From assembly GCA_043228905.1 (NCBI GenBank), contig JBHGNT010000005.1, positions 6,696,001 through 6,760,000 on the forward strand: a DNA stretch of 64,000 nt, in the 5' to 3' direction. A program made the position numbers and the translations under genes. Shown here in pieces: positions 1 through 10,700 of the stretch. Numbering within the stretch: the first letter of the stretch is position 1; every line of letters begins with the position of its first letter. The DNA comes from Azolla caroliniana. Its lineage: Eukaryota; Polypodiophyta. The notes beneath the pieces were generated by a model. The model did no database searches, was not told the origin of the DNA, and was given only the letters and a program-made list of their open reading frames with translations.

Positions 1-1240
1 GTGGTACCACTCCACGCGGACTAAAAAATACAAACTTGTTTTGCATCCCTCAATTGTACCATAGACCCTCTACCTAGGGTAGTCAAAGTGTTGGGTTTTT
101 GAACAAAAGCCTATTCTCTCTTTCTCTTTCGTACTCCCCTTCATTGTTGTTAAAAAGAACACGCCTTGTATTACCTTTATTTTGTTTTTTTGTTTTTTTC
201 CAAAACCACCTTGTATTACCTTTAGTTTGTTTTGTTCCAAACTTGAATCATATACTTAGGAAAAGACTTTGAAATACCTATGCCTTGTTCTTTATTTTCC
301 CCTAACGCCCATAAGTATTTGTTGTTTCCCCTAATGTTGTTAGTCTAACATGAAAAAGCAATTATATGTGCTATTTGAGTAGTTACATGATTAAGTAATC
401 CACTTTTTTTCTCAATTCTATATGTGCTATTTGAGCATTTATAATGTTGATGATCTTATTCACTTTTCATCTCTTTTGACGTTGAACAGGTGCATTTGGT
501 AAAACAAAATAACATTGGGGTATTTAGGAAAATAACAAGTAATATAGAGTTTTGTTATGTATGCATAACATATTTGAGGGTAGGTCATTAATATTTATGA
601 AACATAAGTGAAGGGCATGTTCACTAATGTTAGAAAGGGACTAATATTATTGTATCGAGGGAATGATAGGTGTGTGTAATATCATGATTTTGACAACCAA
701 TGGATGGAAAATCTTTTAGAAAAGCACATCTATTCAAGAGGCATAGGAAGAAGCATAGAATGAAGTTATGAAGCATTTGCATTCGAGAATGATTTCAATC
801 AAACGTGTATGATAAATCATCTCAAAGTTGGATTGGAATTATAAGTTGGACAAAAAAATAAAGATTGGAATTTCAAAAAATCACTATGGTCTATATTATA
901 TATTGATTGAATCAAATGTCAACACAATTGAAAGTTCAAAACTTCGGAATTACTTAACTACTAAATATTAGAAAACACGAACATAAAAATCAAATAATTC
1001 AAAGACATAATTGTATTGATGATGAGCTCATCTTGCAATTATCGATGTTCTCATCTCACAACTAGTGAAGGTATCAATTTCTTCACTTTAGAACTTTACA
1101 AAAAAATGAGTATGAACTATGTATAGAGATTGAATCAAAATATGTCATTATAAAATATAATCAAATGTTCAAAAACTCATAAAACATATATTGGAGAATA
1201 TGAAGAAAACATGACACCAAAGAGAGAGAGAGGGAAAGGT
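1..1240. other. A+T-rich intergenic DNA, no gene seen
   Basis: No ORF with recognisable protein similarity and no clear repeat is visible. Short homopolymer and TA-rich runs dominate. Confidence 0.5.
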
Positions 1241-1242
1241 GA

Positions 1243-1315
1243 GAAAATGAGGATTTGAACCCAAGACATACACGACAAAAGCTCGACAACTTACCACTAG
1301 GGTGAACTAAACCCT
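1243..1315 (-). repeat. tRNA-like SINE-type module
   Basis: Read on the minus strand, this has a box-A-like GTGGTAAGTTGT followed about 30 nt later by a box-B-like GGGTTCAAATCC. The same arrangement recurs on the minus strand in the array at 3.4-4.6 kb, next to the phrase CCAAGACAT. It lacks a recognisable anticodon arm, so it is more likely a tRNA-derived retroposon head than a tRNA gene. Confidence 0.4.
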
Positions 1316-2272
1316 AATAATGAAAAGCCAAAAAACAAAAACAAAAAAGGAATATGTATTTCTCTTTTCAAACCTTCGTTTCCAAACGTTTGTATGGTTG
1401 CACGAACACGTTTATTACGTTCTATAAGAATTATAAATACGAGGTCTAGCTGTCCTCGTAAAACACATCATGTTAGAAGGCTGAAGTCTTGAGACACAAT
1501 AGTGCAAGCTAGGATTTCATCATGATGATCGTGTTACCTCTTACAAGGAATTGGTTATCCTAATATCCATCAATATAGGATGTCAATGGTAGGTTGGCCA
1601 TGTCTTGAACATAGCTCAGGCATGGTCGGGAGGATTAGGTTCTTCTATCCAATATATTCACCTTTCTTTTACTTCAATTTGGTCTATTGATTAATAAGAG
1701 ATTCTTAGTAAGTTACCCCTATATTTTATGACATGATTTGTGTTTTGATGTTTCCACAGACTTACAATTTATGAATAGTGCATGCATTCATTTGTATGTT
1801 TCTTGAATGAAAGAATATTGATTATCAAATGGGATTCACTTCTTTTTTACTCAAAGATCATGTCATGCTTATGTTGATAAAATCAACTTACCCCATATCA
1901 TTTCTTGTCTACTCAAATTGAAAGGCATGTGTAAGTTCATAAAGAGGATTGACTTCGTATAAATTATTTTTAACTTGAACTTCACATCATGCTCAAGTTG
2001 ATAATGTGAATTTATTGACTTAAATAATAATATTTAATAATGCTAGAAACCATTGCTCGATTTGATTACCCTAGAAAGATTCTTTAGAAGATCATTTGCT
2101 CAAATTGTTCAAAATTCAAAGTGCAAAAGAATTAATTCAAAGTTTCAAGTTAAAAAAATGCGAGATAAACTTCACTTCGGTAATTAGCAAAGATGCATAA
2201 TTATTCACTACATAAAGTGAGACAAAAGTATGAAGTTTGCATCATACACTTATAAGTTCATTGATCTACTAG

Positions 2273-2718
2273 TTAAGTATAGAATGCAATGTTGTAGTTA
2301 GTGGATCCATAGTGACAAGCATTGGTATGATAGGGCCCACTAGGAAAAAACCCTTGGCATGTAGAGGGGGATTGGACAAGACAAGATTGTGAGGCACAAC
2401 CAAAGTTGGAAGGCGTAACCTTCATACCAAGGTTGAACCCTACAAGCATTGATAAATCATAGTAGTCATTTCCCCAACCACCACCAATGGTGATCTCAAT
2501 TTGCGTGACCCTTGTGGGCGGTCCAATGTTGCATGGGCCACATCCATCTTTGATTGCACAAAGTGTTGTTGCATGCCAACTAGGTGTGGCAAACACATGC
2601 CATCCTTGGCCATGTGACAATACTTTGCAACCTCCACCCACTTCACTAGGTACCCAATACCTTGCACATATTGTCTTTGTTGCATAGTTCACGAAGTGTA
2701 GGTTTGTGCATCTCACTC
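2273..2718 (-). CDS. Small thaumatin-like (PR-5-like) protein, mature-protein exon
   Basis: The open frame matches the layout of small thaumatin-like proteins, which are secreted, disulfide-rich defence-associated proteins. Visible landmarks are VGGGCKVLSHGQGW (N-terminal strand), a cysteine-rich CAIKDGCGPC stretch, an ITIGG segment followed by DYYDLSMLVGFNLGM (family form resembling DFYDVSLVDGYNLPM), and a C-terminal ACHYGSTNYNIAF. About ten cysteines are present. The frame runs up to 2743, but a good acceptor (TTTTGTATTGTTAG) ends at 2719, exactly before the mature start. TLP genes often place an intron between signal peptide and mature protein, so a signal-peptide exon probably lies upstream; I did not find it. 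The terminus reads FYT where the family usually has FCP, so one conserved cysteine is missing. It could be a diverged gene or a young pseudogene. Confidence 0.6.
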
Positions 2719-2759
2719 CTAACAATACAAAACATTGCACCATTAATCAAAGCAAAAGT

Positions 2760-3390
2760 AATCAATATGTATTAATTTTGAAGGAGATTTTCAAACAAAG
2801 GAGCGAATTTAGGGTATAGTTTATGGGGAAATGTAATGCCTCAAATTTGCTACAATTTTGACATGCTAAATCCAACCATTCGGAAACAAATCCTCATTTG
2901 CAACTACTCATACTAAAAAGGAAATTATGCATGAATTTCTATCATTTGAGTGTAGTTAGTAGTTTTTGTAAGTTTGGGGTAAATAAAGGTGGCACACTCA
3001 CGAACTTGGGAAACAAATTAGTGGTTAGTTGTTCTAATAATGAGAAAAGTAGCCCCAATATAGCAATAATGAGTGAACCAACCTCAAAACCTTAGCATTC
3101 ATAGATTTATAATAATGAAAGTGCATCCTACATTGATCTCCTTAACATTAGTTAATATTTATGACAAGTTAGTAGCTAAGCTTATTCCAACACAATAACA
3201 AGCTAGTTTTCATAATTTTGAGATAAGATGGCTATGGTTTTAATTCACAAAAACTAGGGCCATGTGTGTGTGTGTTAGAGAGAGAGAGAGAGAGAGATTC
3301 CCATGCAGTATCACTATTAACGAAGTAGTGAAGATAGCAAGGGTTGTATTATCATCTTGTTTTAATAACTAACATTGATTTTGAGAGAGA
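2760..3390. other. Intergenic or TLP intron, no gene seen
   Basis: A+T-rich DNA with a short (GA)n run near 3280. It may include the undetected intron and signal-peptide exon of the thaumatin-like gene. Nothing else is recognisable. Confidence 0.4.
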
Positions 3391-3398
3391 GGGAAACA

Positions 3399-4573
3399 GA
3401 GAGCACTCAATTGGTAAGGTTGCTCAATGGAGACCAAGAAGTCACGGGTTCAACCCCTACATTCCACAATGGTATCTAGTGAATTAAGAGATATGTTTGA
3501 CGTAATAGAGAAGGAAAAAATCGGGTTTGAACCCAAGACATGGTGCTCATAGTGCAACAACTTACCATTAAACAATTAATATAGAGAGTGCTCAATTGGT
3601 AAGGTTGCCTAATGGAGACCAAGAGGTCACGAGTTCAACCCCTACATTCCACAATGGTATCTAGTAAATTAAGAGATATGTTTGAAGGAAAAAATCGGGT
3701 TTGAACCCAAGACATGGTGCTCGGTGCACAGGTAAGCTAATTACAATTAATATAGAGAGCGCTCAATTGGTAAGGTTGCCCAATGGAAACCAAGAGGTCA
3801 TGGGTTCAACTCCTACATTCCACAAGATGGTATCTAGTGAATTAAGTAAGAGATATGTTTGAACTTTGAAGTAATAAAGAAGGAAAAAATTGGGTCTTTT
3901 GAATCCAAGACATGGTGCTCGTTAACAATTGGCAACAGTTTGGTTCGGTTTGAGAGGGTTCAAACCAAACTGTTTAAAATTAAACTTGAACCAAACCGAA
4001 CCGAACCACGAAACCATTAAACCGAACCGTTAAACATTTTTCAAACCATTAAATCGTAAAAACCGCGGTTTCATGGTTCGGTTTCGGTTTTCAACATAGG
4101 TCAAATTTTTAATTTAAATTTTTTTATAATATTTCCTTATTTAAAATTTTTAAGATGTTCCTAAAATGTGAGAATAAGGTCTAAAGATGAAAAGATTGTT
4201 TAAAAAAAAATTTAAATTTTTTTTTAGAATTTAAAAAAAAAAAACCGTTAAACCGAACCGAATCGTTCAAAATTTTAATTTTTTAAAATTGATAATATTT
4301 CCTTTTTTAAAATTTTTAAAATTTTTAAAATTTTGAAGATGTTCCAAAAATGTGAGAATAAGGTCTAAAAATGAAAAGATTGTTTAAAAACAATTTTAAA
4401 ATTTTTAAAATTTTTTACAATTGTTTTTTAAAAAAATAAAAAATAAAAAACCGTTAAGCCGTTAAACCACGGTTTCGCATTTCGGTTCGGTTCAAACTGA
4501 ACCGTTGCTGATTGTTAGTGCTCGTAGTGCAACAACTTACCGCTAAGGTAAGCTAATTACAATTAATAAAGAG
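3399..4573 (+). repeat. Tandem array of tRNA-like (SINE-type) units
   Basis: Three tandem units of about 170-190 bp begin near 3399, 3586 and 3758. Each has GCTCAATTGGTAAGG (box-A-like) and about 30 nt later GGTTCAACCCC (box-B-like) on the plus strand, resembling the body of a plant tRNA-Lys. Each is followed by a second tRNA-like module in the opposite orientation (minus-strand GGTAAGTTGTTGC and GGGTTCAAACCC). The third unit is split by the MITE at 3923-4517 and resumes at 4518. Confidence 0.55.
3923..4517. mobile_element. hAT-like MITE, copy A
   Basis: A 595 bp element bounded by inverted ends TAACAATTGGCAACAG and the complement of CGTTGCTGATTGTTA, continuing into GGTTCGGTTT motifs. The interior is very A+T-rich and has no ORF. 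A perfect 8-bp target duplication GTGCTCGT lies at 3915-3922 and 4518-4525. The neighbouring tandem unit at about 3540 shows nearly the same site without the insertion. Eight-bp duplications and short TIRs are typical of hAT-type MITEs. Confidence 0.8.
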
Positions 4574-4611
4574 ATAAACATCTTTTTAGATGAATAACTA
4601 ATCACAAAATG

Positions 4612-5700
4612 AAGAAAGACAAAAGTGATGAAGAAAAAGCCATTATTGTTTTGGCTCAAAATTGAGTAACAATCGACAATGGCAATGGTTCGGTTTGAAC
4701 CGAACCGAACTGCGGTTTAATGGCTTAACGATTTCAACAGTTTCGTTTGGTTTAGGTTTAGGTTTTTTAAAACGGTTCGGGTTCGGTTTGGTTTCAACAG
4801 TAAAAAACTACGGTTTAAATGGTTTAACGGTTTCTATTTTTTAATTTTTTAAATTAAATTATTTTTTAAAATTATAAAAATAATAATTATTTTTTAACAA
4901 TCTTTTCATTTTTACACCTTATTCTCACATTTTAGGAACATCTTGAAAATTTTAAAAATTCTAAATAATGAAATATTATAAATATTATAAAATTAAAAAT
5001 TAGACCTATGTTGAAAACTGAAACCGAACCACGAAACCACGGTTTTTACGGCTTAATGGCTTAACGGTTTGAAAAGGTTTAACGGTTTCAAGGTTTGGTT
5101 TAGGTTTCAAAAAATTTAAACAATTCGGTTTGGACCCTCTCAAACCGAACCGAACCGAACCATTGCCGATTGTTAAAATTCAGCACTCATTTGAATGCCT
5201 TATGGACTTATGTGGTGTTTAAAAGCATTGATGAAAAGAAGTGGCACAATGACAAATTATGTAAGGAAAGGTTGCAATGGTCCTCTTTCTTTTCTTTTCT
5301 TAACAAGTGAACTCTACTCAATTCTCACTCACTCACACTCACAAATTTTAAGGGTACAAGGAAACACAAACGATGAGTGAATATTTCACTAGTACCACCA
5401 TTAGTGTTTAGGAAATTTTAAACCTATGTTACTCCTATAAATGGGGCTATTATGTACGATTGTAAAGAGAGGTGAACAATAAAATAATGAAGAAATACGA
5501 TAGTGATGAAGAAAAAGCCATTATTGTTTTGCCTCAAAATTGAGCACTCATTTGAATGACTTCTAAACTTATGTAGTGTTTAAAAAGCATCGATGAAAAG
5601 AAGTGGCACAATGACGGATTGCGTAAGGAAAGGTTGTGATGCTCCTCTTTCTTTTCTTTTCTTAACAAGCGAACTCTGCTCAATTCTCACACTCACAGAT
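4612..5700 (+). repeat. Local duplication, first copy split by a MITE
   Basis: Sequence beginning GTGATGAAGAAAAAGCCATT is present twice, at about 4612-5343 and 5484-5698. Both copies contain AATTGAG, AGAAGTGGCACAATGAC and CCTCTTTCTTTTCTTTTC. The first copy has the MITE at 4667-5175 inserted in it; the second is the uninterrupted form. Confidence 0.7.
4667..5175. mobile_element. hAT-like MITE, copy B
   Basis: A 509 bp element starting TAACAATCGACAATGG and ending CCATTGCCGATTGTTA, with inverted GGTTCGGTTT-rich subterminal sequence. The flanking 8-mers AAATTGAG (4659-4666) and AAATTCAG (5176-5183) differ at one base. The empty counterpart is visible at about 5535 in the second copy of the local duplication, which confirms the boundaries. 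Confidence 0.8.
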
Positions 5701-5829
5701 TTGTGTTAATTGCTTTATCTTAATATGCATATTCCTCTTGTTAATAAAAGCTTTCATATCCAAGTACTTATTAAGTTATTAGCTTATTCCTCTTAAAAGA
5801 GGTTAATCTCTCTCTCACTCTCTCTCTCA

Positions 5830-6006
5830 TATTGTAATTAACTTACCTTAATGGTAAGTCTAAACTTGGTCTCCCTTGGGCAACCTTACCAACTAAGCTA
5901 CATCCATTTGGGCTCTCTCTCTCTCATATTGTAATTAGCTTACCTTAATGGTAAGTCTAAACTTGGTCTCCATTGCGCAACCTTACCAACTGAGCTACAT
6001 CCATTT

Positions 6007-6012
<6 letters not shown>
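5830..6012 (-). repeat. Two tandem tRNA-like modules next to (CT)n
   Basis: On the minus strand two units read GGATGTAGCTYAGTTGGTAAGG followed by GCGCAATGGAGACCAAG, close to the 5' half of a tRNA-Lys. The B-box half is missing and is replaced by ACCATTAAGGTAAGCTAATTAC, which also occurs in the array at 3.4-4.6 kb. A (CT)n microsatellite follows to about 6040. Confidence 0.5.
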
Positions 6013-6037
<25 letters not shown>

Positions 6038-6040
6038 AGT

Positions 6041-7440
6041 GAAAACACACAATAAACAAACAAACCCACGTAGTCATAAAAGATTATGCACTAGAACCTA
6101 AAGGTTGTGGGATTCAAGTCTGAAGTAATAGGATTTCATTACAATAATCTATTATATTTTAGTTTAAGATTGTGAATGATCATAGTTCAGTCCTAAAAAG
6201 AGGACGCCACAAATCAGTAAATAGGATCTTATTATAATAAGCCTATACATCCATTTCTCTAGATATATGGCTTTTTTTTCCCCAAAAAACTCCTAGAAAT
6301 ATGGCTTTATAATCTGCCCAAATCTACAACATGACCAATGTTAAAGGGAATGCACCTCTTTATTTGGTTCCCCTGAAAATACAGCAGAACATGACCAATA
6401 CTAAGAGAATTACACACTTTATTTGGTTTCTTTAGAAATATATCATATGACATGTTTTGTTGGCACCAATTCCATGCAAAATAATGATAGCTATCATTTA
6501 CAAGTAAACATCTACTCAGAGGATTTCAAACCTCATATTGTTAATGTTATCACATTCATATTCTTCATTGTCAATAGTGCTAACATTCGGAGAGCATTCA
6601 AAACTCAACTCATGACTATTTGTAAGGTATGAAGCATCATTGTCACTAGTGATTGAAAAGGATCTACAACATATGGACATCTATTAACTATTAACCATCA
6701 AGTTCCTAAAAATGAACTCATAAATTCACTTTCCACAACACAAAGGTTATAACTTATAAACAATAGTGTTTCAATATTGACATCAAGTCTAACATGTTAC
6801 ATTCCTCAGGATCCAAAATGGTTAGTTTAGACTTGAATCACCCACAAATTAACGACTTAATTCATAAACAATTCAATTTGGCTTGGGGATTCAAGGGTTC
6901 AATTAGAGCCTTCATAAATTGATGGTTTGCATTTTACCCATATTCAAACGGTGACTTTAACAATTTGGAATAATTTAAAAAATGATATCAAATGTAACAT
7001 GTATTATAAGTTTTAACTTTGAATGTGTGCAACAATGAAATATATTCTATGTCAAGTTTTTGATGCACCATTACAATGATCAGAATTGACAAAAAAGAGC
7101 AATTGACATTATGAAAATGATCAAAATTACCTCTAGGCTTCAAGAGTCTTACTAGCACCCAACCTATGTATTAACCATACATTAATGTGCTATCATTTCA
7201 TACGAAGGGTAAATAATATAGGAACAACATGATTTACTATCAATCAATCATGTTGTGTTGCACTCACATATTGTTGCTTGTGATAACTTGCACAAAAATA
7301 AGCCCCGACACTAACAACAAACTAAGGTTACTTTCAAGATACAACACATACCACATACAAGGCCAAACATTTTAACAATAAGACAAAAAAAACAAAAAAC
7401 AAATCATTCATTGGAAATAGATTATATATGTTCACAAAAA
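6041..7440. other. Intergenic DNA downstream of PFD4, no gene seen
   Basis: A+T-rich sequence with no supported ORF. The 3' UTR and poly(A) signal of the prefoldin gene should lie at about 7200-7446, but no single signal stands out. Confidence 0.4.
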
Positions 7441-7446
7441 ATAGGA

Positions 7447-7707
7447 TTAATCCTCCTCCAAATTGATCGAATCTTTAAACTTCCCATATAGGATTGTCTT
7501 CAATTTAGACATTTGTCCCAATATGGCATCTTTCTCTTCCTCTAGTCGATCCATCTCCTTCTTATTTTCTTCCTTCAACGTTTCAAGCCTTTCTTCCACT
7601 TCTTCACTAGGCATATGACAAAATACCTCACCAAGTTGATACCTCACTACATCTTCATCAACTAAAATCAATTCATTTGTCGCATCTTCAAGATTTTCCA
7701 TCAATTC
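7447..7707 (-). CDS. PFD4: PFD4 exon 3 (last coding exon)
   Basis: Encodes the last 86 residues, from ELMENLEDA to the stop TAA at 7447-7449. The acceptor is at 7708-7709. A longer reading to 7728 would start inside the intron at MTTSV and is not supported. Confidence 0.92.
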   Translation of the reverse strand, partial: ELMENLEDATNELILVDEDVVRYQLGEVFCHMPSEEVEERLETLKEENKKEMDRLEEEKDAILGQMSKLKTILYGKFKDSINLEED

Positions 7708-10700
7708 CTGCATTACAGATGTCGTCATTACTCAAGCAAACAGTATGCATATGTTAACCAGGATCTAGTCAAATTGGTAAGTGCTACTTCTGTAAGTTTT
7801 TCACAGGGATAAGTATCGGTCTATGATTGGAAGCTTCTTGAGAAACAATGAAACACTTGTAAGCTTTGCATTTGCATGTTGATATAGTAGTATAAAGATT
7901 GAAATGCAACCGATTTCCCACCTTTGTGTAGACAATTATTTTCATGCCCACAATCTCAATGTCTCGAGCAAGAATAGTTATCAAGACATTTGGTGCTTCA
8001 TAGCGTTTAAGTGACTGAGAGGTGAATTCAATATATGATGACATACAAGATGAAGCCATCAAAGAGATATTACTTGATCGCAAAATACTCAAAGTTACCT
8101 TGGTTGCTCCATTGTGCTTGATAGGGACATCAAGTCTTAGATACATTGTTGTAAGTTATTGGAGAGATAGACAAATTCATTATTTTCTTTGTAAGTCAAA
8201 TAATATGAACCTATGAGACCAAAAATATAGCATTTTCACATAGTACATGTCAAAAGTGAGTAGCAACTATCGATGTTCAAGAACTTTACTAATGAATGTC
8301 ACAATCAAGAGTACGGATTGTGACTATGAGAGAAATTCATACAAGGATTGGGTTTGGTTGAAGATATGTGGAAAGTATAGTCTAATGTGATAAAAGGCAT
8401 AACATTGTATGAAAGTTTGATAATTAGACTCCTGAAATTGTTTAGGGCACACTATGGCAAAGTGTACATAGTTGACTACTCTCATCACTTGTGCCCCAAC
8501 ACCCCGTCTCACATCATGAGTGTGAGCTAAGTTGCATGGAAACAATAGTTTGGAGGGCAGACAACGGGATCGGCTCTAACATGTATCGATATGTACGGTT
8601 TCCCCATTCGGTGAAGAATATGGTTTTGTTGTTAAGTGCTACATGTGTAGTATGATGGGTGAAACATGAGCCTCCACATTTTTCCCATGTCATAATACAT
8701 TGGTGTTACAAAAAGGCCTCATTCCTAGAGGAATCTATTGATGCATCATGAAGAAAGTGTATTGCATCCCATTTTTAGAAAACAAAATTTTGCTTGTTTC
8801 TAATTTGATTCTAGTGAGTCAACACGAGGGACTTTATAGAACCTTAAGCATGTATTCAACAACGCTTTCTATAGCAATGATCTCAATGGGTAGTAATACC
8901 ATCTCAAGTAGGAGGGTATATGGCATTTGTTCCTTGACTTGGAAAAACATTCTAAAAAATGCTCTTGAACATTTTCAAACTCTTTCAAAGTGAACTTAGG
9001 GATGTTATGCCCTATACTTCCACCCCATAGAGCATTGGTGTCACTGAAAGTGTCGAAAAGGTATTTCTTGAGGACCCAACACTTAAGTTTTCTGTGAGTG
9101 CATGTGTTCTCAAATGCATAATATGCTCTCCTTCTGGCCTCTAAGCAACGAATACCTCAAGGCCAAGATATTTAAAGATTTTAGTGGTTTCAATGGCTCA
9201 TTATTGTACGTTATGCATGGTTTATTCTTATATTGGCTCTTCCCAAGCGTAATCTTTTTGAGAGAGAGAAAGAAAAATATATTAACATCTTTTAAGAGGC
9301 CAAAATGGCCTATAAGACCAAATAAGCGATTACATCTTAAGTGTTGTCTCATCTTTGAGAACAAATCAAAAATAAAATAAATATTACACAGTAAATATAA
9401 AAGTAAATAACATGAAAAGAAAAGAAATAAGGGAATCTGGTTTTTGGCACATGTGAGATCCTCAAGTTAGGTATATTGTAGCTTTTGTCTTTGAAAGATC
9501 TCTAGCATAGGTCAATCCAAAATGGAAATGTCTCCGGAGCGAGGGAAGCAACCTACGATGGCGGGAGATAATGGCTTTTATTTGTCGATGACAAGGGTGT
9601 TGAGGTCGTGGTACATGGGGCCGAGGCCTACGTGCACGGCAAATTGCCATTGCCCGATCAATTGTAACCCCTTTGTTATGTCCTGCTCTGAAGCCCATTT
9701 GTGTATCCCGGGGGTGACTTTTAGCATTAGGAGTGATGGGGCTAAAGAAAGTTGTGATTGTTCTTTGTGGATGAGCTTGTGTGGTTGTATTCTTCAACAA
9801 ATTTTCCCGATATCTCTTGCTCTAGCAAGAAAAGTCCTAGGCATCGTTGGTCCTCATATTCCATTACCTTGTGTAGTGGGCCAAAGCCTTGTTTAAAGAG
9901 GCAATGGTATCTCCCTCTGATTTCATAAAAGACACTACAATGACAAACATAGTGTTCTTCAGATTCCACTCCTTGATGACACAATTGGCAAATTCTCTCT
10001 TCTAGAGGTAGTCGTGTATATTTGACTACCTCAATCTGTAGCTGATGTGATGAAGTTCGCAGCTGCCCTATCACACTACGCAGCGCAGAGAGAAAGAAAC
10101 AAAACAAAATGTCATATTGAAGTCTGCAAAAAAATGACCGATGTGACTAAATATATGTTGGTACATCCTCAAGCAAAGGTTCATATCGAGGTGGAAAAAT
10201 GACTCCATTGGATAATTATTCCAGTAAGAAACCTTCTGCCACAGATTTGAGGAAATTTGGTTGCATATATTATGTGCATGTGCGTACCTCACAAGTGAAG
10301 GACAAAGCTTGATTGTAAGAGCAAGAGCGTAAGGCCTATGGATTCTATGATCCAATTGGAAAGAAGATTGTAGTTTGGTGATAGTCCATATAAGTCAAAT
10401 AATGGAAGATTTGGTCGCATATGTTATGTGCACGTGCCTCACATGTGAAGGACAAAGCTGGATAGTAAGAACAGGAGTCTAAGGCCTGTGGATTCTTTGA
10501 TCCAATTGGAAAGAAGATTGTAGTTTGATGATAGTCCATATAAGTCAAATAATGGACGATTCTAAATAATACTGTAAAAAACCCCAATGTGGAATATGGC
10601 TGGGGCTGGAATAGGTGAATCCTTAACCCAAATTGGCTTTAAAAGTAACATTCCATTCTGAGTGGACAAGTTGGCTCTACAACACTGGATTGAGTTTGTT

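Noticed and set aside
3399-3840. Possible cluster of functional tRNA genes
   Set aside because: The A- and B-box-like motifs are present, but acceptor stem, anticodon arm and terminator T-run do not form a proper tRNA.
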